The notes beneath the pieces were generated by a model. The model did no database searches, had not been told where the DNA came from, and was given only the letters and a program-made list of their open reading frames with translations. Below, piece by piece: positions 50,249-61,080 of a DNA stretch of 64,000 nucleotides. Every line of letters begins with the position of its first letter. Within the stretch, counting starts at the first letter, position 1. A program made the translations under genes and the position numbers. The stretch lies in NCBI RefSeq assembly GCF_963169125.1, contig NC_084795.1, positions 277,336,122 to 277,400,121 on the forward strand, given 5' to 3'. This DNA is from Humulus lupulus. Taxonomy: Eukaryota; Streptophyta; Magnoliopsida; Rosales; Cannabaceae.

Positions 50249-50784
50249 ATAATCACATGTATGACATAGTAACTATAAACAATACATACAACGCTATACA
50301 CCACATAACTCTACGGGCATAAACAGTTCTCTTACCTGTTGTCCCGTGCTTACAACCCAAAGCGATCCTGAGCATGATTCCCTAATCCGAGCTTTGACGA
50401 AAACCTAGTCACAAGGCACCCATAAATACAATCCATCAAGCAGTAAACCAAATAAATAGCTTCGAAATATTATTCTAGCCTCCGGGACCTGGAATTCTAC
50501 CAAACCGGGTAGTAAAACCCTTCCCGAGTCTTAACACATGAGTTCCCAAGCTTAAAACTTTGATTTGGCCATTTTCTCTAATTTGAGTCGCGGCCCGGCC
50601 CCTAGGGTCGTGGGGCGCTCTAGGTCAGAGAGCATGAATTTCTCATTTAGGAAACACTGGCCGCGGCACGCCCTGCCTGTGCCGCGATGCCTGGGCAAAA
50701 CCAGAGGCTTCCCAGGCCTTTTTGCACACACAGGTCGCGGCGCCTGAAGAACAGGGACGTGGCTCGAGCCCAAAACCCATAAAT

Positions 50785-52959
50785 TGTAACGCCCTACATC
50801 CTTAGAGCCGTTACTAAGTGAGTTTAAAATTGTGCTTTCAACTCGTTAATCGAGGTTTTAGGTCAAACCGTGTAACTAAGCCACAATTAAAAAGAAAACA
50901 TTGAAGAAAGTAGTTTTTCATAGCTAATCATAAAAGTTTTCACCTGGGATCCCAAAACATAGTTTAGAAAATATTTACAACACAAAACTGATCAGAGTCG
51001 ACTAAACGACAAAATCTAAGTTCATTTACAAGCATCTCCCAAAATCCCCTAGCCGTGGCAGCCAGGCTGGCCGGACATGTACACGCCACCTCACGCCAGC
51101 TGTGTTCATGGTTGGTTGATCTTCTCTTTACCCTTACCTTCACCACAGAGCATCTGTGAGCCGAAGCCCAGCAAGAAAACCCATAACAGATAACATATGC
51201 AATACATAAATTGAACATATAAACAGGCCACCATTGGCTAAATACATACGGCCTAGCCGTCCCAGGCGTTTACCAAACCCTGGGTTCGCAGACCATGCCG
51301 TTAGGATATCCCAGGTATCCTATTAGGGTCTCGCCCTGGCAACCTGCACCCCACGAGCTCAACGCCGCTCCCGGCCTCAAGCTGTTCTCGGCCTTGCACT
51401 CATCGTGCTTGATGTCGTTCCCGGCCCCACGCCTTTCCCGGTCTACACCGTTCCCGGCTCTTGCCGATCACACATATAATATCAAACACGATATAGCAAC
51501 AAGCACATAATTCAAGCATAAACAGATAAAGAGCCATGCTCTGCGATTCTAGTATATAGGGCTCGGCCCTGCACACAAGCTCTATGGAAACAGGGGTTTC
51601 CTTACCTGAGTTCCGAGCTTCCTGAGCACCGATGCCCCGAGCACAGTCCGATAATGTGAGCCTCGCTGAAAACCTAAACACAATACATTAACAACATCGT
51701 CCATCAAATTATAACCCAATAAATAACCTCAAACCATAACCCTAACCTCCGGGGCTTTGAATTCTATCAATCCGGACGATAAAATCCATCCCGAGCCCTA
51801 CCCTTTGAGTTCCCAAGTCTAAAATATCATTAAAATCCAAACTGGCACTAAGGGCCGCGGCCCCTCCCACTAGAGCCGCGGCTAGCCTCAAAACAGAGGC
51901 TAGCTCTCCACTGACCCCCACGCGGGCCGCGGCGCGCCCTGCAAGCGCCACGGCACGCTTGAATTCTCTCAGCCTCCCATGGCAGCGCGCGCACGCGAGC
52001 CGCGACGCTATACAGCGAACCCAGATTTCTACACCAGTTTTCCATCCTCCTTCAAGCCAATTCCTACCAAAACCAAGCTAACATTCCCAGCTAATAACAC
52101 CATCATTCCAGCTTAATTTCAACACCAAAACCCAACAGAAATCTACTCCAAAATACAACTAGAACATCCAAAAACAGCCTAGATTCTTCCCACATGCAAA
52201 GCTTGAAAACACAGCTGAAACTTGAACATAACTTCCATGGAAAACTTACCTCTTGCTGAATTCAAACCCCTGATGTTGAACCTTAATCCACAAGCCTTAA
52301 GCTTCCGAGTTAACACAGCTGAATCCCCTTGCTTATGCTAGCTTGCACCAAGAATTTCCTTTGAGTTTCCTCTTGAGTTTTACCTTAGAAAGTGAAAGAG
52401 AGAGGAAAGCTAAAGCTATCTTCAGTTCTAGGAAGGTATGGGTCGGTTTCTCAAGGTTTCTAAACAGTTCCTTTCTTTTATTTGTTTTATATAACTTAAG
52501 TCTAAAGGTTACCTCAAGGCTCGGGGTACCAAAACGTCCCCGAGGGCAAAAATGGTAAATTCCCCAAATATTCCCGCCTAGGCATTCTATCCTCAAATAT
52601 ATCTCCAAATATTTATTTCTATGTCCCGGTAATCCCATAACTCAACTAATACCCGAATTACCCCTCGACTCGCCTCGAGTCCGAATCCCAACCCCGTTGT
52701 GTCTCTCTGGCTAACCGCTCCCCAGGACTGGCTCGGATCGTGCTGTACAGACATATCACACATATACAACATATATCTCATTTATCACATTTATGCCCCT
52801 AATATCCAGACGGGGCCCACATGCACATTTAACTCAATTAAACATGCATCATAATCATATATACACATAAATTCACATATAAGCATATTAAACCACTTAT
52901 TGCCCTCCAGGCACACTAATCAAGGCCCTAAGCTTGATTAGCAAATTCGGGTCGTTACA
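50785..52959 (-). mobile_element. gypsy solo LTR A, 2175 bp
   Basis: On plus it starts TGTAACGCCC and ends GGGTCGTTACA, flanked by TAAAT (50780-50784 and 52960-52964). The sister LTR reads straight through the site (CCCATAAATTCTCAAGC near 29477). It contains the conserved LTR block (plus strand CTTACCTTCACCACAGAGC ... CCAGCAAG, 51134-51174), several CCGCGGC words (51855-52005) and no internal retrotransposon sequence. Confidence 0.92.
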
Positions 52960-53859
52960 TAAATCCTCAAGCATTTTTACGAGCCAACCTCTCAAAAATC
53001 CACACAAATCAAAGCCTAGACCCAGAATTCAATCCATAATTCATACTAATGCAGCATAACTAATAAAGATACCCTAAAACTCACCCCACAAACTCATCAA
53101 AATCCAGAAATCATATCTTAAAGTTCAACCCTATGGAACCCCTAAACCACAACAGGAACTCAGTAAGATTAGCAGTAATTACCAGAAGAAACATGGAAAC
53201 AACCTTACCTCAACTGATGATCTAGCCTTGAGCAAAACCTCAACTACTTCTAGCTTCAATCCCCTTTGAATTCCAAGTCTTCTCTCTTGAATTTCAGCAA
53301 CAAAACCTCCTTAGTCCTTTGAGAGAGAGAGAACCGTGAGGGAGAGAGAGAGAGAGAGCTGAGGCGATGCTGTGTCTTTCCTCTATTTTCTAGACAGTTC
53401 TAGAGTATAGGTTAGCTTAAGTCTATCCCCAGCTGTAAAATACCCAAAATGCCCCTAAGTCTATCTTTAGTCCTTTAATGCCACCAAGGGCAATCCCGTC
53501 ACTTGGCACATCCCTCTAATTCCTCGAGTGTTCCTACAAATCCCCATTTAATCCCGACATACTTAAAAAATCACTAAACCATTACCTGTTACCCGATAAT
53601 TTTGAATACGTGATATCTACCCACAATACCCCTAGGCTTCTCCCGAGCCAGGTATACGACCCCGTTGTAATTATTTAGCTATTACGCTCCCTAGGACCAT
53701 CTCATAACTCACATCTCAAATATATCCCCATAACACTAGGGTCTTACTCACAATACAAACATAATTACATTTATGCCATCAACGGGCTAAAATTACAAAC
53801 ATGCCCCTATTCACATAAATGGGCCCACATGCACATTTAATACACATAAACATGCATGT

Positions 53860-56790
53860 TGTTGTCCTTCAAATTGGTCAACGACACGGAGTCGGATAAA
53901 CGATATAAGATGAGATGAAAATAAGAAGAAAATCACATGGAAAGAAAATGACACAAACGATTTATAGTGGTTCGGCCCCAATTGGATGGTAATGACATAC
54001 GTCCACTTAGTGTTCTTATTGATATTGAATCCGAACATTGTGATCAATGAACTAGGGTTCACGAGTTGCACAAGCCTTGGGAAAGTTACAACTTCGGTGA
54101 ATAATCACACTATATTTTTCTCTCAGGGTACAAAGATCAAAAGTTCAAAAGTCCCTTCCCTGAGCCCTTTGATTCTTATTTATAGGTTCAGGAAGAGTAC
54201 ATGTGTAATGCCCTGAATTCTCCGATGTGTTTAATAGCGGGAATAGTAGGCCGGGAGGGCCATACTTGTTTAATTATGTCATTAAATGAATATATGCATG
54301 TTTATGAGAATTATATTATAATATGAAGTTAAATGCATGCACGTGGGTCCACATTTGCTTACAGGGGTACTTTGGTAATTTGGCCTGTTGAGGGCATAAC
54401 TGTATATTTTTTTGCATGTTAATGATATATATTATGAGGCCACATTATAATGTGGATTGGTTCGAGTTATTCGGCATGAGACGATCTTTAAATATAAATT
54501 GTCGGTTTGGTCATAACAGGCTTAAGCTCGGGGCTCGGGGTGAGTCTCGCGGTGATTTTAATGATTAGAGTGTTACCGGGCATTAAAGGGTAATGAGATA
54601 TGAATTATTGGTGTTTGAGATTATCGAGATTAGCAGGAACTGGAGAGCGTTAATTATGATTAACGAGATAGGTGGAAAATACCGATTTTACCCTTGGGAT
54701 GACTTTAGAAACCTTAAGTGACCTAGGGGCATTTAGGTCATTTGGTTTGGATTTATATGAAGCTTTAGATGGCTGTAGAAAAACAGAACAAAACAGAGCA
54801 AAGAAATTCCCTTCTCGTACATCATTTTCTCTCATTTCTCCTTTGGAGTTTTTGAGCCCAAATTGAGGAATCAAGCTAGAAAATCAAGGAGTTGAGTTCA
54901 TAGAGTTAGTTCAGCCATTGAAGGGGATTTAATCTCAAGTTTGAGGTGAGTTTCAGCCATAAGTTTTCTGGTTTTCCTCTGTTTTCTTTTAGTTTTCAGC
55001 CTATGATTTTGTTGAGGAAAGTTTGGATTAATGGAAGTTTTGATTGATGTTTGACTTGGGTTTTGATGAGGGTTTGATATAGATGATGTTTAGGGGTTGG
55101 ATTGAGTGTTTGGATGAGGTTTGGGACTGGTTTGAAGGTGTGGTTTCAAGGAGAACGCAGGGGAAGAAATTTTGGTTCTTTGCTGTTTTGCGAAATGAGC
55201 CGCGGCATGGATATGGTGAGTCGTGGCCTATGTTGGTTTCTGGGGTGGAAATGCCTCTATCAGAGAGGTGAGCCGCGGCCCACAGAGGCATTTTTGGCCA
55301 GAAATGGGTTTTTGACTTGGGGATTCAAGCCTTAGGCCTCGGGGTCGATCCTACTACCCGGTTTAGTAGGATTCGATGTCTCGGAGGCTAGGTTTTGATT
55401 TGGGAACCCTTTGTTAATCATTTTATTGATGGAATCCCATATTTGGTTATGACCAAGTCACCGTTAAAGGACTCAAAGATTGATCGTTCTCAAGGGTCGT
55501 TCTTATATTAATTTTCACTCGAACCAGAGGTAAGAAAACTGCACCCTGTGTATATATGAAATGCGTGAATGTTATTAAAGCGTGTTGGTTGATATATGTG
55601 GACATGGATTGCATATTAAATGCTAGTGAATATTGTTTATCTGTATATGGCACCTAAGAGTCGAAAATGGCATAGCGTCATGAACGTCGAGCCAAATGAA
55701 GATTAGATCTAATTGATATCAGCATTGAATGGCTCTATGGCATTAATGCTGGACCGACCCTAAGGTCGATGAACTTATAAGTGCTTGACTAGTCTAAGAC
55801 TAGTACTCAGAGCCAGGGCATAAGGCCCCGGTGACTATTGTAACATGGCTAGGGAACGATGTTCTAGGGTTATGACTCTATGGTCGTGAGGAAGGTTATG
55901 TTGGTGACTATTCACCATACACCTATCTTGGTTAAACTTATGAAAGGATTACTTATCAGTTAAGCCTAGTGACCCTATCGTCACATGGCTAGAGGGAGCT
56001 GTACCCACTTTTGTGACTTTTGCTACTATTACCTATCGGTTTTGGACGGATAGTTCTGAATGGTTATTATGATCATTGTTGATATTATATCATGCTTTAT
56101 TGTGTTTTCTTGCTGGGTCTTGGCTCATGGGTGCTATGTGGTGCAGGTAAAGGGAAAGAAAAGCTCACCCAGCCTTGAGTGGAGAGCTTAGGTGGTGATG
56201 TGTACATATGCGGCCGCTTGACCACCACGGCCAAGGAGTTCTCAGAGGAACTAGGGGGTTTACCCTATTTTTGCCGCTTAGGTCGGCGGGTTTATACTTT
56301 TGAAACTGTAATGACCATTTTGAGTTGTAAATAACTTGTAAACATTTTGATGAGCTCATGAACAGTTTTATGTACTTAATAAAATATATCCTTTCCTTTT
56401 TACTGATTTTTCACCTTAACCTGATAATAACACTTAGATCACGTTTTTAACCAAAGGACTCGGGTAGCGAGTCACATTTCCGGTTCACCGTAACTGTTAT
56501 GGGGTAACCAGGGCGTTACAACATGGACTGATGGGCCTTAATTATCATTAAGACTCACGTATCTAAGTAATAACAGAAAATACAATTAATGCAAATACTA
56601 CAAGATTGCATATTGAAAAGGAAGTAAATGAAAGTATGCGACCAGACTGGTCGCACCTAAGCGTGATGCTTGATAAATCAATGACTTTCTGGTCGATGGT
56701 CGAACATGATTTTTTCACTTAAAATCATCGCGTGCCCGCCATGTGTAGGTCAATCCTGTCACGTCGTCAAGAGCCGTTTTTGGGTAAACA
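53860..56790 (-). repeat. 3' LTR of the Tat element (609 bp without the nested LTR)
   Basis: TGTT...AACA ends. On the minus strand a TATA box CCTATAAATAAG lies at 54186-54175, giving U3 to the right and R-U5 to the left, which fits a minus-strand element. A palindrome GCGACCAG-A-CTGGTCGC is at about 56639-56655. Solo LTR B splits it. Confidence 0.8.
54204..56520 (+). mobile_element. gypsy solo LTR B, 2317 bp
   Basis: Starts TGTAATGCCCTGAATTC and ends GGGCGTTACA, flanked by ACATG (54199-54203 and 56521-56525). Carries the shared LTR block CTTGCTGGGTCTTGGCTCA ... GTGGTGCAGGTAAAG (56109-56155) and GAGCCGCGGC words at 55198 and 55270. No internal region, so a solo LTR. Short open frames inside it are chance. 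Confidence 0.92.
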
Positions 56791-56802
56791 TTTGCCCCCC
56801 AA
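56791..56802 (-). other. polypurine tract of the Tat element
   Basis: The minus strand reads TTGGGGGGCAAA directly before the LTR start TGTTTACCC. This is the expected plus-strand primer and fixes the LTR edge at 56790. Confidence 0.8.
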
Positions 56803-57013
56803 GTTTATTTTACTACGACCAGCATAAAGTAAACTTAGACAACCGACCTTTCGTATGCCTTGTCAAATCTGTCAGAGCCGTCCATGCCTTTTCAAAAAAG
56901 GCAACCAATCATATCATTGCAGTTTCCCAAAAAGTGGTTTGACGGCTATTGCATTTACCCATGCCTCGGAAAATCACCCTTTATGATTACCTCTGTAACC
57001 GTGCTTCGACCTG

Positions 57014-57022
57014 TATATATAA
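57014..57022 (+). promoter_or_regulatory. TATA box for the antisense ORF
   Basis: TATATATAA lies 96-104 bp upstream of the antisense ORF start (57118), on the plus strand, outside the LTR. Spacing allows a start site near 57045-57060 and a short leader. It suggests the antisense gene has its own promoter instead of using the LTR, which points the other way. Confidence 0.55.
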
Positions 57023-57117
57023 CCCCTCAAAATTACTTTTTATTTTTTACTTTTCACTTTCTCCTCAAGAACACTGAAGAATAGAGCGCAGAAAACCCAG
57101 GAACTCAGTCAATCTTG

Positions 57118-60100
57118 ATGAGCCACGGAAATTCTGTCCAGCCACCTGACTTAGCATCTCAGAAACTTGCTCCAATCTTTATCCAAGTAAGTTTATTGAC
57201 CTTTTCAATCGTTGAGATTCCATGCAATATCTATTTTATATCTGTTTCGGACCTTGATTTCTCAAATGTTCTTGAAAGAAACTGTTTAAGGGTAAATGGG
57301 TATGTAGGTCTGAGAATGATAGGATGAGGAAATAACACTACATGAGGTTTAGGAATCAGTTTGGGAGTTAGGATTATTACTTTAGGGCGTAAAATCGAAG
57401 TAAAAATTCGATTTTTAAGCAGGTAGAAAAAACTGGGTTTTTCCCGCCCTTTCAGAGTCGAAAAGTTTTTCTTTTCACTTATACTTTTTAATCCATTTCC
57501 CAAACTGTTCGCATAGAATTTAGTGTTTTTGTTAGAATGCGGCTGGTCGTATAAAAGCTTAGCTTTTATCACGAGCAACGTTATTCCAACTTTTCCATTT
57601 TCTTGGTCTTTTGGTCGTAGGTTCTCATCTCCCATTCTCTGTTTGCAGATTTTCATGCACGACCCGTGGGGAGGTGAGAGGCCGATCGACGACGACTTGC
57701 TCGCCCAGCTGCTCGAAGATCAGGAACAACCGTCGTTACTGATCCCGGAAATTCCTTTTTCTCATAACCCTTCTAATAGACCTTCAACCAGTCCATCGAA
57801 CATGGGTCGAATAAAATCCACTGCTCAAAAGAAAAGGAAAACAACCTCTCCTCATGCCAAACAACCTACTCCTCGGGCTGAAAATCCATCATCCAGACCT
57901 CAGTCTGAAAACACTTCCCAGTCAGAAATCCAAACAAAGGCCCAACCTCGGGACATCCTTCGACCAGAAGTCGAATGGTACGTGGTACCTCCTAGCAACA
58001 TCACAGATAGGATGGTAGGAAATTATCTTAAGAAGTACGGACTTCCTGAAATAACCCTAATCAAGCCTACCATTGACCAGCGGGCAAACCTGCCCGGGGG
58101 TGCCTACAACGCCTGGTCGAGATATCATATCGAGGCAGGGGCAACCTTGCTTCTTCATCTATTTTTCCAGGGGGTGGCCAACTACTTTAAGGTCGCTTCC
58201 TTTCAAATAACACCAAACGGGTATAGAGTGCTTTCTGCTCTCTATATCATGTACAGTCAGAGGAAGTGGCCCATCCCGACGCCACACGAGATCAACTATC
58301 TGTTTGATCTCAAGTCCAACCCCAATCACAACAACACGGGGTTCTTCCATTTTTACCACCAGGAATCTGCTCGCACCTTCCTGAGTGAGATCACCCACAG
58401 GTCCAACGTGGGAAAGTACCTCCAGGAGTACTTTTTAACTCCAAATCTGGTTGCCAAAAATCTGGCCTTCACTGAAGGAGGTAATATCTTTATTTACTGT
58501 TCGTTTAATTTCATTTAGCTTTTCTGCACGTTCCTTAGAACTTTGGTATTCTTCAGGTCCATGGCACCGACCAGCTCCTACTCCAGAGATGGAGATATGA
58601 GTAGCATCTTTGGCCAGCATGACCAACATAGAAAAAAGCATCAAAGAGCAGGTCACAGAGACCAATTTAAGGCTGGTCAGGCTTTTGGAACCTCACCAGG
58701 ATGTGAGGGAGTCAACTGCAGGAAGTGCTACCGGCGGAGAAGTTCCCGAATAGCACCACGATGTGTCATAACCCTCGAGGAGGAGGACAATGGGAGTGAC
58801 CATTAGGGAACCCTCCAGCATCCCACAAGCAGTCGCTGCCCCTGCTCCACTAGGAAAGGCCAAACAGAAGGTTTCTGAACACCCCGAACCTATTCTTGAA
58901 TCATCAGATGAGAACGATATTGACCTCTCACTCTTAGATAGTTTGCCTATTCCCTGTCATTTATTTAATGGGGATGACAACTTTAAATACACTCCTAATT
59001 TAAATTCAGACTTCTTCAAGCCAGAGAATGAGTGTAGCAGTAGTATAGTAAATAGTGTAGCGACCAGTAGTTGTAGCTCGGGTATCCTACTTATAATTTC
59101 CTTGAACTTATTTTCTTGATTTATTAGATACCTCCATCCATATTATTTGACTGTTCCTTTCTATTTTGCAGCCATGTAAACTGAAGATCTGTTCGACCTG
59201 TACAGCAAACGCGAACCCGCTGCTCCCTCGAGCAAGAAAAAAGGGAGCAGGCAACATCGTGGAGAGAGTAGCAGTAACCCTCCACCGAAAAAGGCTCGAA
59301 CTGTAGATCCTCCCATACTAGTTCCTTCCAAGGAGACAATGCCTCCCCCAACTCCTATCGACCAGACAACTCCACCAGCACCTGTCCACATGATTCCTCC
59401 TTCACCAGCTAACCAGACAACTCCATCAGCACCTGTCAACACGCCTCCTCTTGCCGACCAGAGACCTCCTGATCAAACAAGAGAAGTTTTGAATAACATT
59501 GTACTTAGTTCAGCCAAAGATAAGCTGACTAGGCTATCAAGGCACCGACGAAGCCGAGAAGCCATCAACTGTACTGACTCCATGGAGGTCGAGCAGATCA
59601 TCAGCCGTGCGCTGAATGAAGTGCTCAGTGTGAGTGGTCATTTTCTGATGGACTTTACTCATTTATCTTGTCACTTTATTTTCAATAACAGCCTTATCTT
59701 TTCTTTGGTCGCAGGGAGTTTTAACCATAAGCGCTAGCCTGCACCGTTCGGGGCACAGATTGCTTAGTATGAGAAGAAGCTTGGCGAGCAACTTAAGTTG
59801 TCCGAGGAAAGACACGCTGAGGAGCTCAGGGTGGCTGAGGCAAAATATAACTAGCAACTCGAGGCAGCCAAGTTGAAATACTCCGAGCAACTTGAGGCAC
59901 CCGAGAAGAAAAATATTGTCCTGCTCGAGGAAAAAACCACGCTGGCCGAAGAGCTGAAGCAGCATCAGGCAACCTTGGCCAAGGTCATCGAGACTAAAGA
60001 GAAGTACAAGGAGTTTTCTTTGCTTAATTTCAAGGAAGCCTCTAAACTTCAAGATGACCTGGTCATCAGTAGAAAATAGACTGAGGGGTTGGAGGAGCGC

Positions 60101-60415
60101 ATAAAATAGCTCGAGGAGACCAACGCCAACAACTTGGAGAGGTATAAGGGTGCCACCTTCAATTGCTTCTACGCGTTCTGGAAGCATAATTGCGAGGCAG
60201 ACTTCATCTATTACTCCGAACGCTTGAGGAAATCTCAAATAAACAGGTGCCTTGCTTTCCTTGAAGAAGAGGAGAGAGCGAAAGTCCCAGCCTCCCCTGA
60301 AATCTCCTTGGCTACAGGTATTGATGGCATGGAAGAGGAAGTTGGGCCTCTGTCGACCAGCAAACTCCTCAGGACCCTCCTGCTTCATAATTTTTGTTGT
60401 TTTTATTTATCTTTG
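57118..60415 (+). pseudogene. antisense ORF of the Tat element (putative gypsy-type transposon protein), spliced, with many stops
   Basis: Opposite to pol. My exons are 57118-57186, 57649-58480, 58557-59081, 59172-59627 and about 59721-60415, all with GT-AG and consistent phases; the last donor is the least certain. Exon 2 encodes the conserved region of the plant 'putative gypsy type transposon' family (PEVEWYVVPPSNI, LFFQGVANYFKVASFQITPNG, YFLTPNLVAKNLAFTEG). A Ser/Pro-rich linker follows, then a coiled coil (EKKLGEQLKLSEERHAEEL onward). In-frame stops: TGA 58598, TAG 58751, TAA 58769, TAA 59177, TAG 59735, 59765, 59852, 60077 and 60107. Function of this family is unknown. Confidence 0.75.
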
Positions 60416-61080
60416 TAATTTGAGACACACGGACCTCGGTTCGTAGTGTTAAGACAATTTAAATTTTTATTGCTGCACGGGCAGCTTTTCCTTTTAACAG
60501 ACAATTACATCCGAGCAGTAACTGCTCACGGTGTAAAAGGTTTCTCTTTTGACATTATAATACTTTCATTTTATTATAACATCTGTTCGCATGACCGAAC
60601 TTAGCATAGCACTTTGGTTTGATTTAACAAAATTTAAACAAAATTTTGAAAAATACTCTAAGTACCGTAGTATGTTTTCACTTATTTTGCTCGTGTGTTT
60701 ACATATACTTATTGATATGCTTTGCTTACTAGATACCTTGGATGCCCCCCAAGTGATTAAGGAGCTTTAGGTCCTCGGTCACTTGCCTTGACCAAGACCT
60801 GTTCGAACATTACTGCTCGTAATATAGATTTTAAAATGATAATATAGCAAAACAACACACGTAATGAGCAAATACTTGTAATAAATACAATAGTTGGCAA
60901 GATTGATTGGCTGCGCACAGTCCCTTTTATTTCTCGTAATAAATGGACAATCGTGTCTATACGAGTGATCAAAAATTTGATCTTACACTTATAAGCGATC
61001 AATCATGTGATTGACTAACCCTTGTTCATAAACTTGTAAAAAGTGAAATTAATACAAGCCAATTCTTTAAAAAGAATTCT
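60416..61080. other. convergent 3' region between antisense ORF and pol
   Basis: AT-rich non-coding spacer where both genes end. The minus strand holds a second purine run, CTTGGGGGGCATCC (60743-60756), nearly the same as the LTR-adjacent purine tract. No frame. Confidence 0.55.

Larger units (their letters stand above)
28242..53859 (-). mobile_element. outermost Ty3/gypsy element (G1), minus strand, heavily nested and decayed
   Basis: Two direct LTR copies (28242-30507 as 3' LTR, 48689-53859 as broken 5' LTR) enclose a degenerate internal region. A primer-binding-site relic ACTTGGTATAAGAGCG borders the 5' LTR (48673-48688 on plus). A purine tract AAGGAGGGGATAA borders the 3' LTR (30508-30520). 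Weak pol traces remain (RT near 33.4 kb, a gag zinc knuckle near 34.17 kb). Large LTRs and ends of the TGTAATG type suggest a chromovirus (Tekay/Galadriel-like), which is inference. It hosts at least six later insertions. Confidence 0.8.
48689..53859 (-). repeat. 5' LTR of gypsy G1, interrupted and incomplete
   Basis: Matches the LTR at 28242-30507 along its length, with two insertions (49717-50248 and 50785-52959) that the other copy lacks. It ends at 53859, where the Tat element begins. The first 137 bp of the LTR (counterpart of 30371-30507) are missing and should lie beyond the window. It differs also by internal duplications near 49.38-49.70 kb. Confidence 0.85.

Noticed and set aside
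57523..57648. Upstream extension of the 331-codon frame in the Tat antisense ORF
   Set aside because: A donor at 57187 and acceptor at 57648 place this in an intron, and the conserved protein begins after the acceptor.
59663..60388. 241-codon minus-strand frame opposite the antisense ORF
   Set aside because: A shadow of the coiled-coil coding strand (Glu/Lys codons read backward give Leu/Phe); no domain.
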